DNA of 64,000 bases from Candidatus Homeothermus arabinoxylanisolvens (GTDB taxonomy: Bacteria > Bacteroidota > Bacteroidia > Bacteroidales > Muribaculaceae): assembly GCA_001689405.1 (NCBI GenBank), contig LUJO01000018.1, positions 129,647 through 193,646 on the forward strand, read 5' to 3'. Position 1 is the stretch's first letter; each line of letters starts with the position of its first letter. Below the pieces are notes generated by a model. The model ran no database searches. It was given only the letters and a program-made list of their open reading frames with translations, and had not been told where the DNA came from. Position numbers and translations under genes: made by a program. This document shows, piece by piece, positions 19,234-27,535 of this stretch.

Positions 19234-19952
19234 TCAAAATAAAAAGAGAGGACCACCATCTGTGTAGTCAGTTTTTTCAGAGAGTGCGTGAACTTGTACC
19301 CGTCGGGGTCATCCTTAAAATCAGGACGGTCGTGACGCAGCACATCGGTAAGCCCGAAACAGAACTTTATCTCGGGACACAGCTTGAAAAACGGCAAATA
19401 AAAGTCGCATCCGAAACCGGCCGTAAGCAGAAAATCGGCGGTGTTAAGCTGCAGCGGCTCACGCGAGCGGCGACGTGACACATCGAACGTAGCCATAGCT
19501 CCGGCCACAAGATAAGGGCGCGCATTGCGGTAGCGCAGCGACGAGAACTTCACATCGACGGGGAGCACTACAAGATTGGACTTTATATCCTGCTCCTCGC
19601 GGGCGCCGCTGTTGACGTCGTGCATCTTGACCGTACGGTTGCCGAAATACATGCCCGGCGTGAAACGAAGGCTGAAGTATGTGTTCAGTCTGAGATTGAC
19701 AAGCCCCGTCACGCAAAAACCGGGTGAAAATGAGGGCTGCTCCATGAACCAAGACTGTCCGTCGGCAGTGACATATCCGTTATGGGTAAATGCAAAATCC
19801 TGAGTGTGTATACCCACGGAGAAGCCCAGATGCCACGGACGCTGATCAGCGTATGCCCTGTTAAGTCCGGGCGCATTGCCGCGGGCCGTAGCCTGTAATG
19901 ATACGACAGCGGCAAGTGCGACACACAATATTTTTAACATAGCTCGGCCCAC
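19230..19952 (-). CDS. porT: PorT-like outer membrane beta-barrel protein
   Basis: First gene of the T9SS operon. It is a 240-residue exported beta barrel; a second ATG at 19940 (MLKILCVALAAVVSLQATA) gives a cleaner signal peptide. The mature part (QRPWHLGFSVGIHTQDFAF, then FSPGFCVTGLVNLRLNTYFSLRF and RFTPGMYFGNR) resembles Porphyromonas PorT, which is needed for gingipain secretion but in that species is not next to porP. The alternative is a generic porin-family protein; position in this operon favours PorT. Confidence 0.75.
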   Translation of the reverse strand: MGRAMLKILCVALAAVVSLQATARGNAPGLNRAYADQRPWHLGFSVGIHTQDFAFTHNGYVTADGQSWFMEQPSFSPGFCVTGLVNLRLNTYFSLRFTPGMYFGNRTVKMHDVNSGAREEQDIKSNLVVLPVDVKFSSLRYRNARPYLVAGAMATFDVSRRRSREPLQLNTADFLLTAGFGCDFYLPFFKLCPEIKFCFGLTDVLRHDRPDFKDDPDGYKFTHSLKKLTTQMVVLSFYFE

Positions 19953-20018
19953 GTCCTCGTTATTTTTTAATTTTATAACGGACGCGGGCCGCGATTTATT
20001 ATATTTAACTACGTCAGT

Positions 20019-20825
20019 TTAACCTTTGACCAGCTCGACAGTAGCGGCGTCATCGCCGACAGGCTCGTCTTTTTTCGCCGGCGACGACAGTCCTATGTTC
20101 ATTTTCACCCACAGGCGTCCCGGTATCAGGCGCCAGAAAAATACCGCGGCCGCCCAACGTCGGTCGACCACGGCTATACGGCTGCGGCGGCTTATGGCCC
20201 TGACTATCATAGGCACAACGTGGTCAAGTGTCATAGTCATCGGATAGGTCTTGTCGTCATTCAGCAGAGGCGTCCTTACAAAACCGGGTCTGATGTCGGT
20301 AAAAGCGAGGTCGACTTTCTCGGTGTGGGCAAGCTGCTCCACCGCCTCAAGATAAGTCTGCTGATAACGCTTCGACGCCGAGTAACTTGCCAGCCGGCCT
20401 ATGCCTTTAGTGCCGGCGACTGATGAAATTATAGCGATATGGCCCTTGCCGCCCTTCTCGCTGACCTTGCGGAAATAGTGATAGGCCGCGTCGATCATTC
20501 GCGTGTATCCGGTGACATTGGTCTCTACCGTGGCCACATCCTCATCGATTTTCAACGCAGGATTTTCATGATACACTCCGGCTACATGCAGGTACACATC
20601 CATGCCTCCAAGAGCACCGATAAGCTCCATGAGGCGCCGCGGGGCATCGTTCTTGGTCACATCAAGTTTTATCCACTCGACCTGCTCGGGGAAAAGCTCT
20701 TTCAACTCTTTCATGGCCCCTTCGCGGCGCCCTGCCACACCTACACGCCAGCCTTTGGCCGCATATGTCTCGGCCAGACTCAGCCCTATGCCTGACGTCG
20801 CGCCCGTTATCACTATTCGCTTCAT
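20019..20825 (-). CDS. Short-chain dehydrogenase/reductase
   Basis: Classical SDR of 268 residues, NAD(P)-dependent, cytosolic. The Rossmann motif TGATSGIGLSLAE (residues 7-19) and the active site SSVAG with YSASK (catalytic Tyr/Lys) are intact. The C-terminal part around residues 215-245 is hydrophobic (AVVDRRWAAAVFFWRLIPGRL), suggesting membrane contact as in SDRs acting on lipids. Substrate unknown. It is upstream of, and on the same strand as, the T9SS operon but separated by 66 bp. Confidence 0.87.
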   Translation of the reverse strand: MKRIVITGATSGIGLSLAETYAAKGWRVGVAGRREGAMKELKELFPEQVEWIKLDVTKNDAPRRLMELIGALGGMDVYLHVAGVYHENPALKIDEDVATVETNVTGYTRMIDAAYHYFRKVSEKGGKGHIAIISSVAGTKGIGRLASYSASKRYQQTYLEAVEQLAHTEKVDLAFTDIRPGFVRTPLLNDDKTYPMTMTLDHVVPMIVRAISRRSRIAVVDRRWAAAVFFWRLIPGRLWVKMNIGLSSPAKKDEPVGDDAATVELVKG

Positions 20826-20958
20826 TATGCTAAAATCGTTTTATTGTTAATTTACTTCCGTATAACAACGAGTCGCCCCGTATTGTTGCCACAGACACAA
20901 ATATCGCAGTTATTGCATATTTTTCATCGTTTCAAAGCGTATTGTCGAAGATATTACA

Positions 20959-20966
20959 TAATTTTG
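20959..20966 (+). promoter_or_regulatory. -7 box for the thiamine uptake operon
   Basis: TAATTTTG matches TAnnTTTG. Transcription from about 20972 would place the whole TPP aptamer in the 5' leader. No good -33 element is visible. The remainder of 20826-20958 shows no gene. Confidence 0.45.
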
Positions 20967-21025
20967 CAGAATAAACAAAAGCGGAGTATGGGCAAATGCC
21001 GTATCGCCGCTTGATGTGAACATAT

Positions 21026-21126
21026 TTGGGGGTGCACCATTGTCACGGGCCGTCATGTCGGCGTACTGACAACGGGGCTGAGAACAGACCCTTGGAACTT
21101 GATCCGGTTAGTACCGGCGAAAAGAA
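21026..21126 (+). promoter_or_regulatory. TPP riboswitch (THI element)
   Basis: Conserved aptamer blocks are in order: GGGGGTGC near 21028-21035, an extended P3 arm closed by TTGTCA (21040-21045) and TGACAA (21067-21072), then GGGCTGAGA, ACCCTTGGAAC, TTGATCCGG and the closing CCGGCG. The aptamer ends about 11 nt before the receptor ATG, with no terminator hairpin between them. Control is therefore probably at translation initiation: thiamine pyrophosphate would shut off the transport genes. Confidence 0.93.
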
Positions 21127-21136
21127 AAATTGACGC

Positions 21137-23386
21137 ATGAAGAAAACTTTTTCATCGGCGGCGGTCATATTGGGCATGACCGGCACGCCCTGTGCCATCG
21201 CCGCCACGGCTGATGCACAACCATCGGAGCTGAACGACAGCGTAGCCATAGAACTGCGCGGCGTGGAAGTAACGGCCAACAGAGCCGGCATAAAGACTCC
21301 GGTAGCCTTTACAAACATCAATCGGGAGACAATAGCCCGCAGTAACGACGGCAGAGACCTGCCGAGCATACTTGAAATGAGCCCGTCGGTAATTGCGACC
21401 GGCGATGCAGGCGGAGGCATAGGATACAGCGGCATACGTGTACGTGGCAGCGACGGATCGCGCATAAACATCACAGCCAACGGAGTACCTATAAACGACA
21501 GCGAGAGCCACAACGTGTACTGGGTTAATATGCCCGACCTCGCGTCATCGCTGCGTGACATACAGATACAACGCGGAGCCGGTACATCGACCAACGGAGC
21601 CGGAGCATTCGGCGCCTCAATCAACATGCTCACCGACGCGCCGTCATATGCGCCGTCGGCGACGGTATCGGCATCGTACGGCTCGTTTAATTCAAATAAA
21701 GAGACGATTAAAGTGTCATCGGGGCTTTTCGGCGACCACTGGAGCGTGGACGCGCGTCTGAGCCATATAGGTTCAGACGGCTACATAGACCGTGCGTTCT
21801 CGAAATTGTGGAGCTACATGGGGCAGGTGGCCTACAGAGGTGACGGCATGTTGATACGCCTGCTCGCATTCGGCGGAAAAGAACAGACATATATGGCGTG
21901 GGACTACGCTACAAAAGAGGAGATGAAGAAGTTTGGCCGCCGTTATAACCCTTGCGGCAAATATACGGCCGACAACGGCGAGACCGCTTTCTATCCCGAC
22001 CAGTGCGACAACTTCACCCAGCATCACCTGCAGCTGCTGTACACCCAGAGTATCAGACACGATTTAACCCTCAACGCCACGCTGCACTATACGAAAGGCG
22101 ACGGCTACTACGACCAGTATAAGACCGACAGGACTCTTACGGAATACGGTCTGAAGCCGTTTGTCGACAAGGAGGGCAATACTGTGGAAAAATCAGACCT
22201 CATAAGGTTGAAAAACAACGACAATGATTTCGGCGGAGCCATGTTGAACGTAAGGTATCTGCACGACAATCTGTCGGTTGTGGCCGGAGGAGCGGCCAAT
22301 TTTCACCGCGGCAATCACTTCGGCCAAATAAAATGGGTGCGCAACTACATCGGAGCCATTGACCCTCTGCAGCAATATTACCACAACACCGGACGCAAAT
22401 TTGACTCCAACATATTTGTAAGAGCCGACTATGACATAAGCAACGGCATATCGATATACGGCGACATGCAATTGCGCCACATACATTATACGATAACCGG
22501 CGTGAGCGATAATTTTGACTGGAACACCGGCGATATGGCGCTTCTTGACCTGCATCGCGACTGGAATTTCCTCAATCCCAAAGTAGGGTTGTCATACAAT
22601 CGCGGCGGACACCGGGCATACGCGTCATGGAGTGTGGCGCACAAGGAGCCTACACGCGACAACTTCACCGACAGCGACCCCGGCCATTATCCCGAAGCAG
22701 AGCGCATGTTTGACTACGAGTTAGGCTATTTTTACAACACGAGCCTGTTCTCGCTCGGTGCAAACTGCTATTACATGGATTACCGCAATCAGCTTGTGGT
22801 GACAGGACAGCTGTCAGACACGGGCAACCCGATAAGCGTCAACGTACCCGATTCATACCGCATGGGCATCGAGCTACAGGGAGCCTTGAGGCCCGTAGCG
22901 TGGTTTGACTGGCAAGTCAACGCAACTCTGTCGCGCAACCGCATCAGCGATTTCACTGAGTATGTCTACGAGGATGAGTGGAAAAATCCGATATCGATCG
23001 ACTGCGGCGACACACCTATAGCGTTCTCGCCCGATTTCATATTGCAGAACATGTTTAACTTCAATGTATCGGGCTTCGAGGCCTCGTTGGCGAGCCGGTA
23101 CGTATCAAGCCAGTACATGAACAATGCCCGGAGCGCCGAGGCACGTCTCGATTCATATTTTGTATCGGACCTCTCGCTTGCCTATACATTCAAGACACTG
23201 CCGTCGGTAAAAGAGCTGCGTCTCGGACTGGCCATATACAATATTTTCAATGAGAAATATTGCAACAACGGCTATGCCGGCGCAGGATATTATCTTGAGG
23301 ACGGCAAACCGGTCATATACCGCTACGCAGGTTTTGCCGCACAAGCCACTGCCAATGTACTTGCAACCGTAACAATGACTTTCTGA
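21137..23386 (+). CDS. TonB-dependent outer membrane receptor, probably for thiamine
   Basis: A 749-residue TonB receptor with signal peptide, plug domain (IELRGVEVTANRAG, SVIATGDAGGGIGYSGIRVRG, IQRGAGTSTNGAGAFGASINM) and a 22-strand barrel ending in a C-terminal aromatic residue (ATVTMTF). Its leader carries a TPP riboswitch and the next gene encodes a PnuT-type permease, so the cargo is inferred to be thiamine or a derivative. This receptor-permease arrangement is known in Bacteroidetes. No carboxypeptidase-like N-terminal extension is present, unlike SusC-type receptors. Confidence 0.88.
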   Translation: MKKTFSSAAVILGMTGTPCAIAATADAQPSELNDSVAIELRGVEVTANRAGIKTPVAFTNINRETIARSNDGRDLPSILEMSPSVIATGDAGGGIGYSGIRVRGSDGSRINITANGVPINDSESHNVYWVNMPDLASSLRDIQIQRGAGTSTNGAGAFGASINMLTDAPSYAPSATVSASYGSFNSNKETIKVSSGLFGDHWSVDARLSHIGSDGYIDRAFSKLWSYMGQVAYRGDGMLIRLLAFGGKEQTYMAWDYATKEEMKKFGRRYNPCGKYTADNGETAFYPDQCDNFTQHHLQLLYTQSIRHDLTLNATLHYTKGDGYYDQYKTDRTLTEYGLKPFVDKEGNTVEKSDLIRLKNNDNDFGGAMLNVRYLHDNLSVVAGGAANFHRGNHFGQIKWVRNYIGAIDPLQQYYHNTGRKFDSNIFVRADYDISNGISIYGDMQLRHIHYTITGVSDNFDWNTGDMALLDLHRDWNFLNPKVGLSYNRGGHRAYASWSVAHKEPTRDNFTDSDPGHYPEAERMFDYELGYFYNTSLFSLGANCYYMDYRNQLVVTGQLSDTGNPISVNVPDSYRMGIELQGALRPVAWFDWQVNATLSRNRISDFTEYVYEDEWKNPISIDCGDTPIAFSPDFILQNMFNFNVSGFEASLASRYVSSQYMNNARSAEARLDSYFVSDLSLAYTFKTLPSVKELRLGLAIYNIFNEKYCNNGYAGAGYYLEDGKPVIYRYAGFAAQATANVLATVTMTF

Positions 23387-23387
23387 C

Positions 23388-24005
23388 ATGACACTTCACG
23401 AACTCCCGTGGGACAAAATACTTGAGGTTCTCGGCTTCAGCGTCGGGCTGCTTTATCTTTGGTGGGAATATCATGCCGATTCGCGCCTTTGGTTCGCATC
23501 TATCGTCATGCCTACCATATCCATGTGGATTTACTTCCATAAAGGCATATACGCCGACTTTGCCATAAACATATATTATTTTCTGATAGCCGTGTACGGC
23601 TACATAGCATGGACCCGGACCGGACGGCGGGGAAAAACTGCGGCACGCTCAAAAAAAGAGGAGCTGCCCATCAGGCATATACCCGGACGACAGCTGTTGT
23701 CATGCACAGCCGTGTTTATTCTTCTATGGATAGCGCTGTACTGCGGACTGCGTTATCTTACCGACAGCACGGTGCCTGTGGCCGATGCATTCACGACGGC
23801 ATTGAGCATTGTGGCCATGTGGATGCTTGCCCGCAAATATATAGAACAGTGGATAGCATGGATAGCCGTCGACGCCGTATGCGTGGGGCTATACTCTTAC
23901 AAAGGCATATATTTTTATGGCGTACTTTACGGAGCATACACGATAGTGGCTTTAATGGGATACCGCAACTGGAAACGCCTGATGCAAAAACAACAAACCG
24001 TATAA
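23388..24005 (+). CDS. pnuT: PnuC-family transporter, probably thiamine (PnuT)
   Basis: Inner-membrane permease of 205 residues with about seven hydrophobic segments. PnuC-family features are LGFSVGLLYLWWEYHADSR near the N terminus, NIYYFLIAVYGYIAW, and the C-terminal QWIAWIAVDAVCVGLYSYKG segment. PnuC proteins are facilitators whose substrate is trapped by phosphorylation. The gene is 1 bp after the riboswitch-controlled receptor, which points to thiamine rather than nicotinamide riboside. A thiamine pyrophosphokinase gene often follows in relatives but is absent here. Confidence 0.87.
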   Translation: MTLHELPWDKILEVLGFSVGLLYLWWEYHADSRLWFASIVMPTISMWIYFHKGIYADFAINIYYFLIAVYGYIAWTRTGRRGKTAARSKKEELPIRHIPGRQLLSCTAVFILLWIALYCGLRYLTDSTVPVADAFTTALSIVAMWMLARKYIEQWIAWIAVDAVCVGLYSYKGIYFYGVLYGAYTIVALMGYRNWKRLMQKQQTV

Positions 24006-24018
24006 GGATGCAAAAACA

Positions 24019-24050
24019 AACGGGATGAGGCCAATGTGCCACATCCCGTT
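24019..24050. terminator. Bidirectional terminator between pnuT and the winged-helix gene
   Basis: A 9-bp perfect inverted repeat AACGGGATG / CATCCCGTT (24019-24027 with 24042-24050) lies between two convergent genes. Confidence 0.65.
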
Positions 24051-24079
24051 ATGGTTTCATCAAGTAAGATTTATTCTTA

Positions 24080-24286
24080 TCAAGCGAGTGAGATGATAGG
24101 ATCTTTTTCTTCTTCATTCTCTGCAATAAGGATTTTATTCTCGCGGGCGAGCCATCCTATAGCGGCATAAAGTTCCTTGTCTTTAAGCTTGGTAACTTTC
24201 TTAATCTGCTTAAGCCCGAGAGCGTCAGCGTCATTCAGTGCATTCCACACAAGGCCGGCGTTGTAGCCGATAGTGTCAATGTTCAT
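24080..24286 (-). CDS. Small winged helix-turn-helix protein
   Basis: A 68-residue protein beginning MNIDTIGYNAGLVWNALND with a winged-helix motif (KQIKKVTKLKDKELYAAIGWLAREN) and a short acidic tail. This is a widespread Bacteroidetes family usually annotated as DUF2582/winged HTH. Its regulon is unknown. It is transcribed alone, convergent with pnuT. Confidence 0.8.
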   Translation of the reverse strand: MNIDTIGYNAGLVWNALNDADALGLKQIKKVTKLKDKELYAAIGWLARENKILIAENEEEKDPIISLA

Positions 24287-24436
24287 GTTAATAATAGTTT
24301 TTAGTTATACTTTATAATATAGTTAAGCAACCTTTAGTTCTCAATTCCGTTACAAATTTACGACTTTTTTACAATTAATAACATATAATCATAACAAATA
24401 TGCATTTTATATGTTCATTTTCCTCTCCTGACACAA

Positions 24437-24472
24437 GAAAAAGCCGGAAATATTGTCAAATTCCGGCTTTTC
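24437..24472 (-). terminator. Terminator of the TonB receptor-DUF362 operon
   Basis: Inverted repeat AAAAGCCGGAA / TTCCGGCTTTT with an 11-nt loop. On the minus strand it follows the DUF362 stop by about 43 nt and ends in T residues. Confidence 0.75.
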
Positions 24473-24514
24473 ACATAAATATATCTTTACAGTACGACTG
24501 CTGAATGCGTACAA

Positions 24515-25498
24515 TTATTTAAGTTCGACAAGCTTGTAGGTCTGCGACCCGAGTCCGAGCTGCTCGGCATATTCAAGATTGTGCATGCCGTGGCGCGAAT
24601 CGATACGCTCTATCATGTGTACCTTGCCGTGGTCATCGGAATTTCTAACCGCGTCGATGCAAGCACGGTCAAGAGCCACCGGGTCAAGCGAGGCAAATAT
24701 GCCTATGTCAGCCATCGATACAGGTTCCGGATCGGCCACACAGTCACAATCGACCGATAGGTTATTAGCTACATTTATGTACAATATTTTGTCGCCCATA
24801 TGCTCTATGATAGCTTTTGAAGCCTCGGCCATAGACTCCTGAAACGTATCCTGATCGGGTATCATTTCCCACACCTTGGCCACGTCCTGAGTCTTGCCCG
24901 CCGAGTGGATATTGGCTTTGCCGTCAGGCGACGCTATGCCTATGGATATATTCTTCAATGCTCCGCCGAAGCCGCCCATAGGATGACCCTTAAAATGCGA
25001 AAGTACCATAAGAAAGTCATAATTAAGGAAATTCTTGCCCACAATGTCTTCCTTCAGATGCTTTCCGCCGTTGACCGGGAGCGATACCTGTCCGTCGGCG
25101 TCAAGTATGTCAACTTTGGCTATGGCCGTGAAGCCGTGCTCTTCAGCCGTCTTCAAGTGGTCTGCTGTGTTGTTGCGCTTACCTTCATAGGCGGTATTTC
25201 CCTCAATGATAGTGCCGTTTACACTCTGCACGAGATCCTTTATGAGAGCCGGCGAAAGGTGGTTGGAATTACCGGCCTCGCCGGTCGACAGTTTCACCGC
25301 CACATTCTTTCCCTCGGCCTTGCGGCCCAGCGCATTATAGATTTTAATGATGTTTTCAGGAGTTATATCCTTGATAAAATAGACCGTAGGAAGTTCTTTC
25401 TCCTGAGTTTCCGTCACCGTTGTCTGTGCTTTGGACCCGGTGCATCCGGCCACCGACATTCCGGTTGCGACTGCTAATGCCATAATCGTTTTATTCAT
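24515..25498 (-). CDS. DUF362 lipoprotein
   Basis: A 327-residue exported protein with a lipoprotein signal (lipobox VAGC near residue 19). The DUF362 core includes VAVKLSTGEAGNSNHLSPALI, FKGHPMGGFGGALKNISIGIASPDGK and LDPVALDRACIDAVRNSDDHG. Many DUF362 proteins carry a ferredoxin module; here only a DCDCVADPEP segment with two cysteines is present and no 4Fe-4S motif. The gene starts 12 bp after the TonB receptor stop, so the pair is probably one operon. Function unknown. Confidence 0.82.
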   Translation of the reverse strand: MNKTIMALAVATGMSVAGCTGSKAQTTVTETQEKELPTVYFIKDITPENIIKIYNALGRKAEGKNVAVKLSTGEAGNSNHLSPALIKDLVQSVNGTIIEGNTAYEGKRNNTADHLKTAEEHGFTAIAKVDILDADGQVSLPVNGGKHLKEDIVGKNFLNYDFLMVLSHFKGHPMGGFGGALKNISIGIASPDGKANIHSAGKTQDVAKVWEMIPDQDTFQESMAEASKAIIEHMGDKILYINVANNLSVDCDCVADPEPVSMADIGIFASLDPVALDRACIDAVRNSDDHGKVHMIERIDSRHGMHNLEYAEQLGLGSQTYKLVELK

Positions 25499-25510
25499 AT
25501 TTGTTTATAA

Positions 25511-27412
25511 TTAAAAGTCAAGTTTTATACCGGCCATTACCGTCATGCGGGGCATTGGATAGCCTGCGTTTATCTCATACTTCTGCGCGAGAAGATTGTC
25601 ACACCGCACCCATAGCTTCATCCACCGCATGACTTCATACCGGCCGCAGAGATTCCACAACAGGAAATTCTCGGTATCATGGCTGTCTATAAGAGTATAC
25701 AGCCCGGCGACATACTGGATGCCCGATGATATGTCAAACCGTTTTTTGACAAAACGCCCGTTTACACATAGCTTATGCCTCGGAGCCTCAAGCAGGGGGC
25801 GGCTTGTATGCAGATAGCCGTAGTTGGCATCGACACTCCACTCACGGTTTATTCTATAATACAATGTCGCCTCCGCTCCATAATTCTCAACCTTGCCCGT
25901 ATTGACATTGAGCGGAGTGGCTCCTTCGCGAGGCACCGTGACTATAAGATTCTCAGCATTAAGATAGAATATGTTTATGCTATAGTCGAGCCTGCCGCCA
26001 AACAACGGCTGCGCCAGCGATATCTCATAGTTCCACGATGACTCCGGCTTAAGGTCAGGGTTGGCCGGGCCAAACATATACATCTCCTTCAATGTCGGAT
26101 AACGGAATCCTTTTGCAGCCGAGAGTTTCACCACCAAATCACGAGGCAGTGTAATTTCAGAGCCGATCTGCGGTATCCACTCGGTACCGACCGAGCTGTG
26201 CCTGTCGGCACGTATGGCACCGTTCAGCATAAGCCGGCCTCCGAGCCGCTGCCTGACGTTGATGTATGCGCCCATAGTGCTGTGCCACTTGTCGGCAAGT
26301 ACCTGCCACTCCCCCTTGCGCTCTCCGTCGACATACTTGTTCCATGCCTTGCCCGAAGAGCGAAACAGATCGACACCCACCGTCAACGTATTGCCGTAAA
26401 ACGGCGACACCGCCTGCCACAGCGACAGGCCGCCCATGTTATCGTCGGAGATAAAACGGTATGGCCTCGGGGATGCCGAAGGTGCATAACCGTCGTTTAT
26501 GTGGTTGTGACCGAAGTTGAAGAACATGCTTGCACCTCCCGACGTATTGCCATATTCATTGTCGACCGCCACCGCCACCATACCGCGCGTGACACTCTGG
26601 TCGGCGTCAAGAAGCGGCGACGTCACGGCACCCGGATTGGACGCGCTGAACCGTGTTATATCGAAATCGGTCCGGGCTGACCAATGCTTGGAAATATCGT
26701 AGCCCAACTTGACGTATCCGTTGACCTGACTGAAGTCCATATCGTCACGGTTATTGTCGCTCCGGTTATATGACACACTTGCAGTAGACAGGAAGCGTCC
26801 TTTTTTAAGTTGATTGGCGGCCTCGGTGTACAGAGTATTGTAGGAGCCGTAGCCGGCACTTAACGACGTATACACTCCGTCGGCCGACGGTCTGCGCGTA
26901 ACTATATTTATGACACCGCCCATGGCATTGGAGCCGTATATTGCGGATGCAGGCCCTCTGACTATCTCAACACTCTCGGCTATCGACGACTGCAACGCAT
27001 CGGAAACAGGATGACCGAACACACCGCTATACTGCGGATGTCCGTCTATCAACGTCATTATACGTCCCGTACCGCCGCTCATGCCACGTACCGATATGCC
27101 GCCGGCAGCTCCGCCCGAGACACCGTATCCGTAAACCCCGCGTGAAGTCGTAAACACACCGGGCACCTGCGATGTAAGCAACGGCAACAGCGACGGCTGC
27201 GTCGAGTTGTCTATCATATCACGGTCTATCTCCATGACGGTCTGCGGCATAAGCCCGACAGACGATTTCCGCTCCGTGACAAAGACCTCATCAAGCGTAC
27301 GGCGATACTTTATTGAATCCACCGGCAGGCCGGAGCCATAGACATGCGCCCATGCAAACACCACGACCAACAACATCGTACCCCTGATAACGCTTACATA
27401 TATATTCTTCAT
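25511..27412 (-). CDS. TonB-dependent receptor, siderophore/cobalamin type
   Basis: Outer-membrane receptor of 633 residues. The plug has the TonB-box region DEVFVTERKSSVGLMPQTV, VPGVFTTSRGVYGYG, SVRGMSGGTGRIMTLIDG and VEIVRGPASAIYGSNAMGGVINIVT. The barrel ends PRMTVMAGIKLDF. The size fits BtuB/CirA-like receptors rather than SusC. An internal ATG at 27376 (MLLVVVFAWAHVYGSG) gives a better signal peptide, and a TAATTTTG box at 27422-27415 is too close to the first ATG, so the true start may be 27376. Ligand unknown. Confidence 0.88.
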   Translation of the reverse strand: MKNIYVSVIRGTMLLVVVFAWAHVYGSGLPVDSIKYRRTLDEVFVTERKSSVGLMPQTVMEIDRDMIDNSTQPSLLPLLTSQVPGVFTTSRGVYGYGVSGGAAGGISVRGMSGGTGRIMTLIDGHPQYSGVFGHPVSDALQSSIAESVEIVRGPASAIYGSNAMGGVINIVTRRPSADGVYTSLSAGYGSYNTLYTEAANQLKKGRFLSTASVSYNRSDNNRDDMDFSQVNGYVKLGYDISKHWSARTDFDITRFSASNPGAVTSPLLDADQSVTRGMVAVAVDNEYGNTSGGASMFFNFGHNHINDGYAPSASPRPYRFISDDNMGGLSLWQAVSPFYGNTLTVGVDLFRSSGKAWNKYVDGERKGEWQVLADKWHSTMGAYINVRQRLGGRLMLNGAIRADRHSSVGTEWIPQIGSEITLPRDLVVKLSAAKGFRYPTLKEMYMFGPANPDLKPESSWNYEISLAQPLFGGRLDYSINIFYLNAENLIVTVPREGATPLNVNTGKVENYGAEATLYYRINREWSVDANYGYLHTSRPLLEAPRHKLCVNGRFVKKRFDISSGIQYVAGLYTLIDSHDTENFLLWNLCGRYEVMRWMKLWVRCDNLLAQKYEINAGYPMPRMTVMAGIKLDF

Positions 27413-27505
27413 CGCAAAATTACTATTTAGGGCAAAAATAAGAATTTCATTTAAAAATATGACTATTTCTTAAATTAGTTTAAGCATATTGCGGCAGCAA
27501 AGGTC

Positions 27506-27513
27506 TATATTTG
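27506..27513 (+). promoter_or_regulatory. -7 box that decides the DUF3857 gene start
   Basis: TATATTTG matches TAnnTTTG. Transcription would start at about 27520, downstream of the ATG at 27515, which therefore cannot be used from this promoter. The ATG at 27536 then has a short leader. Confidence 0.5.
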
Positions 27514-27535
27514 CATGAAACCAAAAAATGTCGCT

